64,000 bases of DNA from CAVQZA01 sp963718355 (GCA_963718355.1 CAVQZA010000014.1:31146-95145), one strand, 5' to 3'; positions 33,133 through 43,833 are shown, counted from the stretch's first letter. Numbers and translations are program-made. Notes: generated from the sequence alone by a model not told the origin.

Positions 33133-33849
33133 GTGGAGGAGCCACTTTCGGCCTGGTTCGGCGAAAACGGAAGGGATCTGCCTTGGCGGGGGACCACCGA
33201 CCGATATGCCGTTCTCGTTAGCGAATTCATGCTGCAGCAAACACAGGTCGAGCGCGTGATTCCTCGCTGGCTCGCCTGGCTCGAGCGGTGGCCGACGGTG
33301 AATGCGCTCGCAGCGTCATCGCCCGGTGAAGCGATCCGGGCGTGGCAGGGGCTCGGATACAACCGGCGCGCGCTCTCGCTCCACCGGGCGGCCTGCGCGG
33401 TTGCGGAAGGCGGGTGGCCAGACGATCTCACACAGCTGCCCGGGGTGGGCCGCTACACCGCGGACGCGGTGCGGAACTTCGCGCTCGGCGAGCCGGTGTT
33501 GCCTGTGGATGTGAACGTGAGCCGGGTGCAGGAGCGCACCGGTCACCGGTTCGGGCCGGAACATGCGGCGGCGTTGATGGATCTCGGCGCGACGGTCTGC
33601 CTCGCGCGCGTGCCGCGCTGCGAGGTCTGCCCCCTAGCGGGCGAATGCCCTTCGCGGGGACGACGCTACGAGCCGTTGCGGAAGCAGTCGCGGTTCGAGG
33701 GCTCGTTCCGGCAGCGGCGAGCCGCCGTGCTGCGCCTCGTCGCAGAGGCGCCGCGACCCCTGACGGAGCTGGACGGAGAGGCGGTCGGCGCACTTTCGCG
33801 CGACGGTCTCGTCCGCGTCGAAGCCGGACTCGTGGCGCTGCCGACCTAG
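33133..33849 (+). CDS. mutY: A/G-specific adenine glycosylase, short form
   Basis: A 238-residue base-excision repair enzyme that removes adenine mispaired with 8-oxoguanine. It has the helix-hairpin-helix LPGVGRYTADAV, the catalytic Asp in LPVDVNVSRV, and the [4Fe-4S] ligands in CLARVPRCEVCPLAGEC (spacing 6-2-5). The family usually has about 350 residues with a C-terminal NUDIX-like domain that reads 8-oxoguanine; here only about 50 residues follow the cluster, so that domain is missing. GTG 33133 is supported by TAGAAT 7 nt upstream. It converges on ispF. Confidence 0.9.
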   Translation: MEEPLSAWFGENGRDLPWRGTTDRYAVLVSEFMLQQTQVERVIPRWLAWLERWPTVNALAASSPGEAIRAWQGLGYNRRALSLHRAACAVAEGGWPDDLTQLPGVGRYTADAVRNFALGEPVLPVDVNVSRVQERTGHRFGPEHAAALMDLGATVCLARVPRCEVCPLAGECPSRGRRYEPLRKQSRFEGSFRQRRAAVLRLVAEAPRPLTELDGEAVGALSRDGLVRVEAGLVALPT

Positions 33850-33879
33850 CGCTCTCGCACAAAGTTACCCGCGCGTACA

Positions 33880-33898
33880 CCCCACCCAAAGGGTGGGG
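33880..33898. terminator. Hairpin between convergent mutY and ispF
   Basis: CCCCACCC-aaa-GGGTGGGG is a perfect 8-bp stem with a 3-nt loop. There is no T-run, but its place between convergent genes suits a bidirectional transcription end. Confidence 0.5.
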
Positions 33899-33978
33899 AT
33901 TCGGTCCCACTGGGGACGATACCGTGACGCGACGCACGGGTCTGTGCCGGATCTGTGCCTATTTCGCGCGCTGCGGGC

Positions 33979-34458
33979 TCAGCGTTCGAGCAACGCCACG
34001 GCCTGCGCTGCGACGCCTTCGCTTCTGCCGGTGAAGCCGAGCTCGTCGGTCGTCGTCGCCTGCACCGACACTCGCTCGGGAGCGACGCCGAGCGCGCCCG
34101 CCAGCCGCGTCCGCATCACGTCGCGGTGCTCGCCGAGCCGCGGTTCCTGGCCGATCATCACGACCTGCGCATTGACCAGGTGCCAGCCGGCCTCCTCGAC
34201 CTCCCCCCACGCCCTCGCCAGCAGGCCGAGCGAGTCGGCGCCGGCAAGCTCCGGGTCGCTGGACGGGAAGAATGAGCCGATATCTCCCAGCCCGGCGGCG
34301 CCGAGCACGGCGTCGATCAGCGCATGCGCGAGCACATCGCCGTCGGAGTGGCCCGCAAGACCCTGCGGATGGTCCATCCGCACGCCGCCGAGCACGAGCG
34401 GCACGCCCGCCGTGAAGGCATGCGCGTCGACCCCGATCCCGACGCGGAACTCGCTCAC
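33979..34458 (-). CDS. ispF: 2-C-methyl-D-erythritol 2,4-cyclodiphosphate synthase
   Basis: A 159-residue enzyme of the MEP isoprenoid pathway. The zinc-binding DAHAF (residues 11-15), HSDGDVLAHALIDA, the FFPSSDPE loop and the ATTTDELGFTGRSEGVAAQA end block are all present. It overlaps the HAD gene by 4 nt and follows ispD in an operon read from carD. Confidence 0.95.
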   Translation of the reverse strand: MSEFRVGIGVDAHAFTAGVPLVLGGVRMDHPQGLAGHSDGDVLAHALIDAVLGAAGLGDIGSFFPSSDPELAGADSLGLLARAWGEVEEAGWHLVNAQVVMIGQEPRLGEHRDVMRTRLAGALGVAPERVSVQATTTDELGFTGRSEGVAAQAVALLER

Positions 34459-35054
34459 AGCCCCAGAGCCTCCGGCAGCTCGGCCAGCGAGTCAAGCCTG
34501 ATGTCTGCGGCAGCCGCGTCCTGGAGGTACCCCCACGGGCCGCGACGGACGTGCACTGCCACCATTCCCGCTGCCTTCGCAGGGAGGACGTCGAGGTCGA
34601 CGCGGTCGCCCACGTAGGCGATATCGGCGGGCGCGCAGCCCGCGACGTCGACGAGCGCGGAGAAGAACGCCAGATCCGGCTTTGCGACACCGAGCCGCTC
34701 CGACGATGCGACGTAGTCCACCTCCCAGCCCTCGCTCGCGAACCAGTCCTCGAGCTGGGTCGACTGATTTCCGACGACCCCGACGAAGACGCCGCGCGCC
34801 CGCAGCGCCGCGATGGACGACAACGCGTCCGCGTAGAGATCGTCCTTCTCGTAGTAGGCAGGCGCGGGCGGCGGAGCGTCGACACCGAGATAGCCGTAGA
34901 CCTGGCGATGCTCCTCCCCTCGCGCAATCGTCGCGCCGAGCGCGGCCCAGAGCACATGCGGGCGCACGCCCACCGACTCCGCGATCCGGCGCCAGTAGCG
35001 TTCCTCGTCGACGAGCGTTTCGCCGACGTCGAAGAACACGGCTTTCAGAGCCAT
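34455..35054 (-). CDS. HAD-superfamily hydrolase
   Basis: A 199-residue haloacid dehalogenase-like phosphatase. Motif I reads FFDVGETLVDE (nucleophile Asp; the second Asp of DxD is replaced by Gly, as in several HAD subgroups), motif II GVVGNQST, motif III Lys in AKPDLAFF and motif IV YVGDRVDLD. ATG 35054 was chosen because motif I begins right after it; it overlaps the ispD end by 10 nt. It sits between ispD and ispF, where Firmicutes have no gene, so it may act on a small phosphorylated metabolite. The substrate is unknown. Confidence 0.85.
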   Translation of the reverse strand: MALKAVFFDVGETLVDEERYWRRIAESVGVRPHVLWAALGATIARGEEHRQVYGYLGVDAPPPAPAYYEKDDLYADALSSIAALRARGVFVGVVGNQSTQLEDWFASEGWEVDYVASSERLGVAKPDLAFFSALVDVAGCAPADIAYVGDRVDLDVLPAKAAGMVAVHVRRGPWGYLQDAAAADIRLDSLAELPEALGL

Positions 35055-35704
35055 GACTCGACGAGCTCGAGGTCGGCCGCCGTCGTCACTTTGAGTAGCC
35101 GCGGGTCGCCGGGAACCCACGTGACGCGGCCGCCCGCCCGCTCGACGAGCGAAGCGCAGTCGGTCCCCTCACCGAGCTCGACGGCCCGTCGCAGCACCGG
35201 CGCAAGGAAGCCCTGCGGCGTCTGCACGGTCACGAGCCCGACTCGGTCGACAGTCTCGATCACCGAGTCACCTTCGACGCGCTTCACGGTGTCCGGAATC
35301 GCCAGGCCCGGAACCGCCCCGTCCCAGCCCTCGCCGAGCGCCGTCAGCACGCGCTCGAGCACTTCCTCCGGCAGGAACGGACGCGCCGCGTCGTGGACGA
35401 GCACGACCACTGCATCGTCACCGACCTCGGCCAGCGCCAGCCTCACCGACTCGGCGCGCGTCGCGCCGCCCGTGATGCACGCAGACACTTTCCCGCAGCC
35501 GAGCTCCTCGGCGAGCAGGATCGCCGGCTCCTCCCAGCCTGGAGGAGTCGCGACCACGATCGCGTCGACCCAGTCCGAGTCGTCGAGCCGCCGCATGCTC
35601 TCGGCGAGCATGGGCAACTCGCCGAGCCGAACGAATGCCTTGGGATGCTCCGCCCCGAGCCGATCGCCGCTTCCCGCGGCCGCAACGATCGCCCAGGTGG
35701 TCAG
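35045..35704 (-). CDS. ispD: 2-C-methyl-D-erythritol 4-phosphate cytidylyltransferase
   Basis: A 219-residue MEP-pathway enzyme that transfers CMP to methylerythritol phosphate. The CTP-binding loop AAAGSGDRLGAEHPKAF is essential and lies upstream of the first in-frame ATG (35617). Going back from it there is no ATG, GTG or TTG before the carD stop; the first candidate is CTG at 35704, one base after the carD TGA. Other motifs are HDAARPFL, the TVQTPQGFLA block and VTTAADLELVE. I therefore call a non-standard CTG start with translation coupled to carD; a sequencing error is the alternative. Confidence 0.85.
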   Translation of the reverse strand: MTTWAIVAAAGSGDRLGAEHPKAFVRLGELPMLAESMRRLDDSDWVDAIVVATPPGWEEPAILLAEELGCGKVSACITGGATRAESVRLALAEVGDDAVVVLVHDAARPFLPEEVLERVLTALGEGWDGAVPGLAIPDTVKRVEGDSVIETVDRVGLVTVQTPQGFLAPVLRRAVELGEGTDCASLVERAGGRVTWVPGDPRLLKVTTAADLELVESWL

Positions 35705-35705
35705 A

Positions 35706-36245
35706 TCAGACCGAAGCGGTGGCTGCCGTCGCCTTGGCCTTCGAGGACTTCTTCTTGGCCGGGCCGACCTTGGCGAGCACTTCCTCGAGCCACTCGGCGG
35801 CCTGCTCCTCGTCCATGCCCTTGGCGTACATCAGCTCGCTGGCGAGGATCTTCTTCGCCTTCACGAACATCTGCTTCTCGCCCGTGGACAGACCCTTCTC
35901 GTGGTCGCGCAGCGAGAGGTTCCGCACCACCTCGGCCAGCTCGAGGATGTCGCCGGTCTTCATCTTGTCGCGGTTGTGCTTGAAGCGACGGTTCCAGTTC
36001 TTCGGCATTTCCGTACTCCCGCCGGAAAGCGCCTTGACCACCACCTCGACCATCTCCTCGTCGATCACCCAGCGAAGGCCCACACGCTCAGCGTTCTCCG
36101 TCGGCACATTCACGGTCATGTCGTTGTGGAGGATCTGAATCGTCAGGTACTCGCGCTTGTCACCGAGGACGTCGCGCATCTCCTTCTTCACAACGGTTCC
36201 TGCCCCGTGGTGCGGATACACCACCTTGTCGCCGACATCGAACAA
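35706..36245 (-). CDS. carD: CarD-family transcriptional regulator
   Basis: A 179-residue protein that binds the RNA polymerase beta subunit and stabilises open promoter complexes. The Tudor-like N-terminus reads LFDVGDKVVYPHHGAGTVV, followed by LTIQILHNDMTVNVPTENAE, and the helical C-terminal domain includes RRFKHNRDKMKTGDILELAE and LSTGEKQMFVKAKKIL. A lysine-rich tail ends it. TTG 36245 was chosen because GGGGGAGG lies 7 nt upstream; the longer frame is not conserved-looking. It heads carD-ispD-HAD-ispF. Confidence 0.92.
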   Translation of the reverse strand: MFDVGDKVVYPHHGAGTVVKKEMRDVLGDKREYLTIQILHNDMTVNVPTENAERVGLRWVIDEEMVEVVVKALSGGSTEMPKNWNRRFKHNRDKMKTGDILELAEVVRNLSLRDHEKGLSTGEKQMFVKAKKILASELMYAKGMDEEQAAEWLEEVLAKVGPAKKKSSKAKATAATASV

Positions 36246-36284
36246 AGCCCGACCTCCCCCTTCTCCGCTGCTATGGCCAAGAAA

Positions 36285-36309
36285 GGCCGACGGGGGGAAC
36301 CCGTCGGCC
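36285..36309 (-). promoter_or_regulatory. GC-rich hairpin in the carD 5' leader
   Basis: On the minus strand GGCCGACGGG-ttccc-CCCGTCGGCC is a perfect 10-bp stem followed by TTTCTT. It lies between the predicted transcription start (near 36315) and the ribosome binding site, so it could be an attenuator or a stabilising 5' hairpin for the carD operon. Confidence 0.5.
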
Positions 36310-36321
36310 AGGAACGCCGCT

Positions 36322-36327
36322 ATTGTA
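36322..36327 (-). promoter_or_regulatory. -10 element for the carD operon
   Basis: TACAAT on the minus strand is a close match to TATAAT in an otherwise GC-rich gap. No strong -35 is visible at 16-18 bp. Confidence 0.4.
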
Positions 36328-36401
36328 GCGGAAATCGCTGGAAAACGCACTGTTTTAGGGCGATTTGGAAAAGCCCTGCTCAGCGGCAAGTCTCGGACTG
36401 G

Positions 36402-37481
36402 TTACAGCTGGAGGTAACGGTCGACGAGATTGTGCTCCTGGAGCCGTCGCAGGCCCTCACGGATCTCCCGCGCGCGCACCGAGCCGATGCCCTCCACCGC
36501 CTCGAGCTCGCGCTGGCTCGCCCGGAAGATCGACTCGAGTCCGTCCATGTCCGAGACGACCTGGGCGATCACAGCCTCGGGAAGGCGCGGAATGTGTGAC
36601 AGGATCCGGTAGCCGAGCGGCGACACGCCATGGTCGAGCGCGTTGACGGTGCGCGGGTAGCCGAGCACCTCCTGGAGCACCTCCATGTCGACGAGGTCGG
36701 AGTACGGGAGCTGCGAGAGCGCGTCGAGCGCACGCTCCGGATCCTCGACGCAGTAGTCGCGCACGACCGCTGCCTTCTCGGCCGGCACCTCGCCGATCAG
36801 CTCCGAAAGCTGCATGCGGATCAGCCGCCCGTCCGACCCGAGCTCGAAGCAGTCGCGCTCGATCTCCTCGGCGACGCGAGTCGTCATCTCGGCACGCTGC
36901 AGGACCACGAGCACATCGTCGAGCACGACCGCGTTCTGGAACTCGAGCGCCGTCAGGCGCGTCAACACCTGCTCGAGCCGCTGGCGGTATGTCTCGAGCG
37001 TCGCCACGGCCTGGTTCGTCTTCGCGAGCACCGAGGCGATCGGATCGAGCTGGTAGCGCTGGTGCCCGACGAAGATCGTCACCGTCTCGCGCTGTTGGGA
37101 GATCGAGACAACGAGCGTCTCGGTCTGCTTCGCGACGCGTTCGGCGGTGCGGTGCCGCGTGCCGGTCTCGTTCGAGGGAATCGTCGGGTCCGGGGTCAGC
37201 TGCACATTGGCGTGCGAGAGGAGCCCGATGTCCTCGGTGACGATGATCGCGCCGTCCATCTTCGCCAGCTCGAACAGCAGCTGCGGTGTGAAGGGAAGCC
37301 CGATCCGGATCCCGCCCGAGAACATGAAGGCGAGATCGTCGGGCACGCCGACGACGATCAGCGCTCCCTCGTGCGAGCGGATGATGTCATCGATTCCCTG
37401 GCGCAGCTCGGTGCCGGGCGCGACGCGGGCAATCGACTCGAGCAGACGTGGATCGCGCCGCGGGTCGGGACCCGAGGGCAT
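36402..37481 (-). CDS. disA: DNA integrity scanning protein, diadenylate cyclase
   Basis: A 359-residue octameric enzyme that makes cyclic di-AMP while scanning DNA for branched structures. The DAC domain shows AKMDGAIIV (DGA motif) and the nucleotide-binding GTRHRTAERVAKQT; a linker domain follows, and the C-terminal helix-hairpin-helix reads AVEGIGSVRAREIREGL. The length equals the family norm when started at ATG 37481. It lies 25 bp after radA, the classic arrangement. Confidence 0.95.
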   Translation of the reverse strand: MPSGPDPRRDPRLLESIARVAPGTELRQGIDDIIRSHEGALIVVGVPDDLAFMFSGGIRIGLPFTPQLLFELAKMDGAIIVTEDIGLLSHANVQLTPDPTIPSNETGTRHRTAERVAKQTETLVVSISQQRETVTIFVGHQRYQLDPIASVLAKTNQAVATLETYRQRLEQVLTRLTALEFQNAVVLDDVLVVLQRAEMTTRVAEEIERDCFELGSDGRLIRMQLSELIGEVPAEKAAVVRDYCVEDPERALDALSQLPYSDLVDMEVLQEVLGYPRTVNALDHGVSPLGYRILSHIPRLPEAVIAQVVSDMDGLESIFRASQRELEAVEGIGSVRAREIREGLRRLQEHNLVDRYLQL

Positions 37482-37506
37482 CCGCGTGAACCCGAGCGTC
37501 TGTGAG

Positions 37507-38874
37507 CTAGGCGCCGGCTGCTTCGGATCCCTGTGCGGTGAGCCCAACGGCGATCGCCTTCCGGAGCGTGTCGACTGCAATGACCTCCATCTTGCCATGC
37601 GCAGCGGTCCCCGCCGGGGAAATCACCGCTTCGAGGCCGAGCTTCCCGCACTCCTCGAGTCGCCGGTCGGACTGCGACGCGCCGCGAAGCCGGCCGGTGA
37701 GGCCGATCTCGCCGAACACCGCGGTCGCCTCCCGCACCGGCTTCCCGCGCGACGCCGAGGCAATGGCCAGCCCAATCGCGAGGTCGGCGCCCGGCTCGTC
37801 GATCCGCACGCCGCCGGCGACGTTGACGAACACGTCGGCAGAGCCGAGCGAGAGGCCCGCGTGGCGTGAGAGCACCGCGACGATCATCGCGAGCCGCTTC
37901 GGATCGACACCGGTGCCGACTCGGCGCGGCATCGCGAGGTCGGTCGGCGCGACGAGCGCCTGGATCTCGAGCAGGATCGGGCGGGAGCCCTCGAGCGCGC
38001 ATGCCACCGCGGCGCCGATCTCGCCCGCAACCGTGCGGCCGAACAGCTCCGACGGGTCGGGGACGCCGACGAGCCCGGTGCCGGTCATCTCGAAGACGCC
38101 GATCTCGTTCGTCGAGCCGAAGCGGTTCTTCGTCGCGCGCAGGATGCGGTGCTCGTGGTAGCGGTCGCCCTCGAACTGGAGCACGCAGTCGACAAGGTGC
38201 TCGAGGACGCGCGGACCGGCCACCGAACCGTCCTTCGTCACATGGCCGACCAGGATCGTCGCGACGCCGCACTCCTTTGCGACGCGCAGCAGGCGCCCCG
38301 CGGCCTCGCGCACCTGCGCGACGGAGCCGGGCGCCGATCCGACGTCACGCGCGTAGAGGGTCTGCACGGAGTCAATCACGCAGACGTCGGGCAGCTCCGC
38401 CTCGAGCGTGGCGCAGATCGCATCGAGCTCGGTCTCGGCGAGGATCTCGACCCGCTCGGCGCCGCCGAGCCGCTGCGCGCGCAGCTTGACCTGTGCCGTC
38501 GACTCCTCGCCCGTGACGAGCAGCGCGCGCCGGTCCTGCGAGATCGCGGCGAGCGCGCTCAGGAGCAGCGTCGACTTGCCGACGCCCGGCTCGCCGCCCA
38601 CCAACACGAGCGAGGCCGGGACAAGCCCGCCGCCGAGCACCCGGTCGAGCTCCGGCACGCCGGTCGGGATCCGCGCCGCCTCCTCGACCTCGACGTCGAC
38701 GAGCCGGAGCAGGGGGCGCGGCTGCGCGTCGGAGCCGCGGCGCGGCTTCTCGACCGGCGCGGCGCGCTCCTCGTGGAGCGTCCCGAACGCCGAGCAGCCC
38801 GGGCACTTCCCGAACCAGCGCCCGGCGGTGTAACCGCACTCCGTACACGCATAGGTGACCGCAGCTTTCGCCAT
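37507..38874 (-). CDS. radA: DNA repair protein RadA
   Basis: A 455-residue RecA-like branch-migration ATPase. The N-terminal zinc finger is C-x2-C...C-x2-C (TYACTECGYT, GKCPGCSAFG), Walker A is GEPGVGKST, the RadA signature is KNRFGSTNE, and a Lon-like C-terminal domain follows (GVDPKRLAMIVAVL, FVNVAGGVRIDEPGADL). It works on recombination intermediates. ATG 38874 has TAGACT 6 nt upstream, suggesting a leaderless radA-disA transcript. Confidence 0.95.
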   Translation of the reverse strand: MAKAAVTYACTECGYTAGRWFGKCPGCSAFGTLHEERAAPVEKPRRGSDAQPRPLLRLVDVEVEEAARIPTGVPELDRVLGGGLVPASLVLVGGEPGVGKSTLLLSALAAISQDRRALLVTGEESTAQVKLRAQRLGGAERVEILAETELDAICATLEAELPDVCVIDSVQTLYARDVGSAPGSVAQVREAAGRLLRVAKECGVATILVGHVTKDGSVAGPRVLEHLVDCVLQFEGDRYHEHRILRATKNRFGSTNEIGVFEMTGTGLVGVPDPSELFGRTVAGEIGAAVACALEGSRPILLEIQALVAPTDLAMPRRVGTGVDPKRLAMIVAVLSRHAGLSLGSADVFVNVAGGVRIDEPGADLAIGLAIASASRGKPVREATAVFGEIGLTGRLRGASQSDRRLEECGKLGLEAVISPAGTAAHGKMEVIAVDTLRKAIAVGLTAQGSEAAGA

Positions 38875-38934
38875 CCAGCCAGTCTAGGGTCGGGTCCCGA
38901 CGTCTTTGTGACAAAACTGGATAGGGTCCGAAAC
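38875..38934. promoter_or_regulatory. Divergent leaderless promoters of radA and the M29 aminopeptidase
   Basis: Minus-strand TAGACT (38881-38886) ends 6 nt before the radA ATG. Plus-strand TAGGGT (38922-38927) ends 7 nt before the aminopeptidase ATG at 38935. The two start codons are 61 bp apart and neither has a ribosome binding site. Confidence 0.5.
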
Positions 38935-40152
38935 ATGACGCCGGACGAGCGACTCGAGCGCTACGCCGAGCTTGCGGTTCGCGTCGGTTCAAACGTCGCG
39001 CCCGGCCAGACGCTGAACGTCGGCTGTGCGGTGGAGCACGCCCCGCTCGCCCGCGCGATCGCACGCGCGGCCTACGCGGCAGGCGCGGGCTTCGTCGACG
39101 TCTTCTATGCCGACCAGCACGTGCGGCGCGAGATGATCCGCCACGTCGACGACGAGACGCTGACCTGGACGCCGCCGTGGCTGCTCGAGCGGACGAAGAC
39201 GCTGGCCGACGGGCACGGCGCACTGATCCTGATCACCGGCGACCCCGAACCAGAGCTCCTCAGCGACCTCGACGGCGCCCGCGTCGGCAAGGCGCGGATG
39301 ACCGCGCTCGCCGAGGAGAATCTGCGCCTGCTCAACGAGCGGCTCGTCAACTGGTCGATCATCGCCTACCCGAACGAGGGCTGGGCGCGCACGGTGTTCG
39401 GCGAGCCGGACGTCGAGCGGCTCTGGAATGCACTCGCGAAGGCCGTCCGGCTCGACGAGCCAGATCCCGTAGCCGCCTGGCACGAGCACATGGACCGGCT
39501 CGTCGCCCGCGCGGCCGCGCTCAACTCACGCCGCTTCGACGCCGTCCATTTCAGCGGGCCGGGCACCGACCTCACCGTCGGCCTCCTGCCCGAATCGATC
39601 TGGAAAGCCGCGTCCTTCGAGACGTCGTGGGGCCGCCGTCACATCCCGAACATGCCGACCGAAGAGGTCTACACGACGCCCGACTACCGGCGCACCGAGG
39701 GCGTCGTCCGCTCGACGAAGCCGCTCGGCCTTGCCGGGACGATCGTGCGCGACCTCGAGGTGCGCTTCGAGGCGGGCCGCGTCGTCGACGTGAGCGCGTC
39801 GAGCGGCGCCGAGGCGGTACGCGCGCAGCTCGACGCCGACGAGCAGGCGCCGTTCCTCGGCGAGGTCGCGCTCGTGGACGGCACGAGCCGCGTCGGCCAG
39901 ACCGGACTCGTCTTCTTCGACACGCTCTTCGACGAGAACGCAACCTGCCACATCGCCTACGGCGCCGCGGTCGTCCAGAACGCCGAGGGCGCCGAGGGCT
40001 GGAGCATCGAGGAGCGGCTCGCCCGCGGCGTCAACCACGCGACGATCCACACCGACTTCATGATCGGCGGCCCCGAAGTTGACGTCGACGGCCTCGCCGC
40101 GGACGGCACCGTGACACCGCTGATGCGCGGCGACGTCTGGCAGCTGACGTAA
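38935..40152 (+). CDS. M29 family aminopeptidase (AmpS/thermophilic aminopeptidase T type)
   Basis: A 405-residue dinuclear metallo-aminopeptidase that trims N-terminal residues from peptides in the cytoplasm. The family ligands are recognisable in NMPTEEVYTTPD, FDENATCHIAYG and NHATIHTDFMIGG. The length fits the family (about 400-415). It is inserted between clpC and radA on the opposite strand. ATG 38935 was chosen because TAGGGT lies 7 nt upstream. It ends 3 bp from the convergent clpC stop. Confidence 0.9.
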   Translation: MTPDERLERYAELAVRVGSNVAPGQTLNVGCAVEHAPLARAIARAAYAAGAGFVDVFYADQHVRREMIRHVDDETLTWTPPWLLERTKTLADGHGALILITGDPEPELLSDLDGARVGKARMTALAEENLRLLNERLVNWSIIAYPNEGWARTVFGEPDVERLWNALAKAVRLDEPDPVAAWHEHMDRLVARAAALNSRRFDAVHFSGPGTDLTVGLLPESIWKAASFETSWGRRHIPNMPTEEVYTTPDYRRTEGVVRSTKPLGLAGTIVRDLEVRFEAGRVVDVSASSGAEAVRAQLDADEQAPFLGEVALVDGTSRVGQTGLVFFDTLFDENATCHIAYGAAVVQNAEGAEGWSIEERLARGVNHATIHTDFMIGGPEVDVDGLAADGTVTPLMRGDVWQLT

Positions 40153-40155
40153 GCG

Positions 40156-42681
<2,526 letters not shown>

Positions 42682-42743
42682 GCCCTTACACCCCTTTCCC
42701 TGGACCCGGTCAGCGCCAGCCGCTTCCGGGTCGAGGTAGTCCC

Positions 42744-42768
42744 ATAGTAGCCCAGGGATCAGACCCTG
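42744..42768 (-). promoter_or_regulatory. clpC promoter region with overlapping inverted repeat
   Basis: Minus-strand TACTAT (42744-42749) is a good -10. Immediately upstream is CAGGG-N6-CCCTG (42753-42768), an inverted repeat lying in the spacer, a position suited to a repressor. No CtsR heptamer or HAIR-type site was recognised. Confidence 0.35.
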
Positions 42769-42822
42769 CGTTAGGCGCCGCTTGGCGTTCGGTTAAGGCC
42801 GCGCAACCTTTCACAGAAGCTT

Positions 42823-42842
42823 TACCGGCTTGCCGGTAGGCT
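42823..42842 (+). promoter_or_regulatory. Leaderless -10 and overlapping palindrome for epimerase copy 2
   Basis: TAGGCT (42837-42842) ends 7 nt before the GTG at 42850. TACCGG-cttg-CCGGTA (42823-42838) is a perfect inverted repeat that runs into the -10, so a bound protein would block the promoter. Confidence 0.45.
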
Positions 42843-42849
42843 CAGCCCC

Positions 42850-43833
42850 GTGAAGGCGCTGATCACGGGCGGAGCCGGGTTCATCGGCTCGCACCTCGCA
42901 GAGGTGCTGCTGGCGGACGGGCAGGAGGTCTTCCTCCTCGACGACCTCTCGACCGGCTCGCGCCGGAACGTCGAGCACCTGATGGAGAACCGGGATTTCC
43001 ACCTCACCGTGGACTCGGTGCTCTCGCGTTCGGTCGTCAACGAGCTCGTCCACAAGTGCGATGTTGTCTACCACCTCGCCGCCGCGGTCGGCGTACGGCT
43101 GATCGTCGAGGAGCCGGTGCGGACGCTCGTCACGAACGTGCAGGGCACGGAGAACGTGCTCGACGAGTGCAACCGCTTCGGCAAGCGCGTCCTGATCGCC
43201 TCGACCTCCGAGGTCTACGGCGACCATCAGGACGAGGCGCCGCTCGAGGAGGGCGCTCGTCGCATCTACGGCCCGACGACGCAGCGCCGCTGGGCCTATG
43301 CGGACTCGAAGGCTATGGATGAGTTCCTTGCGCTCGCCTATCACCAGGAGCGCGGGCTCGACTGCGTGATCGCGCGGCTCTTCAACACCGTCGGCCCGCG
43401 CCAGAGCGGCCAGTACGGGATGGTGATCCCGCGGTTCGTCGGGGCCGCGCTCGGCGGCCGGCGGCTCGAGATCTTCGGCGACGGTAACCAGACGCGCTGC
43501 TTCTGCCACGTCCAGGACACGATCCGCGCGCTCCATGGGCTGATGGCCGCGACGCAGCTCTCGGGCGAGATCTACAACGTCGGCTCGCAGGAGAGCATCT
43601 CGATCCTCGGGCTCGCCGAGCGCGTGCTCGCTGCGACCGGCTCGCGCTCCCAGCTCGTGAACATCCCGTTCGACGAGGCCTACGGGCAGGGGATCGAGGA
43701 CATGCTCCACCGCAAGCCCGCGCTCGAGAAGATCGACGGCGCTATCGGCTGGGGCCCGACGATCGAGCTCGACGGGATCCTCGCCGACGTGATCGCCTAC
43801 GAGCGCTCGAAGCCCGTACTCGTCGAGTCCTAG
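42850..43833 (+). CDS. NAD-dependent nucleotide-sugar epimerase/dehydratase (copy 2)
   Basis: A 327-residue enzyme of the same size and block order as the protein at 27002-27985, roughly two-thirds identical by eye: GGAGFIGSHLAEVLL, DDLSTGSRRN, HLAAAVGVRLIVEEP, STSEVYGDHQ, WAYADSKAMDEFLALAYH, RLFNTVGPRQSG, GNQTRCFCHVQDTIRAL and IEDMLHRKP. It is a GalE-like or UDP-glucuronate decarboxylase-like enzyme making a nucleotide sugar for the envelope. It is alone on its strand and its stop overlaps the tail of the convergent chain-length-like gene by 3-4 nt. Confidence 0.88.
   Translation: MKALITGGAGFIGSHLAEVLLADGQEVFLLDDLSTGSRRNVEHLMENRDFHLTVDSVLSRSVVNELVHKCDVVYHLAAAVGVRLIVEEPVRTLVTNVQGTENVLDECNRFGKRVLIASTSEVYGDHQDEAPLEEGARRIYGPTTQRRWAYADSKAMDEFLALAYHQERGLDCVIARLFNTVGPRQSGQYGMVIPRFVGAALGGRRLEIFGDGNQTRCFCHVQDTIRALHGLMAATQLSGEIYNVGSQESISILGLAERVLAATGSRSQLVNIPFDEAYGQGIEDMLHRKPALEKIDGAIGWGPTIELDGILADVIAYERSKPVLVES

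Noticed and set aside
6250..33960. Search for an integrase, transposase or att site bounding the accessory block
   Set aside because: None was found; mobility of the block is therefore not claimed.
42744..42768. CtsR or HspR operator before clpC
   Set aside because: The inverted repeat there does not match either known consensus, and no ctsR gene adjoins.
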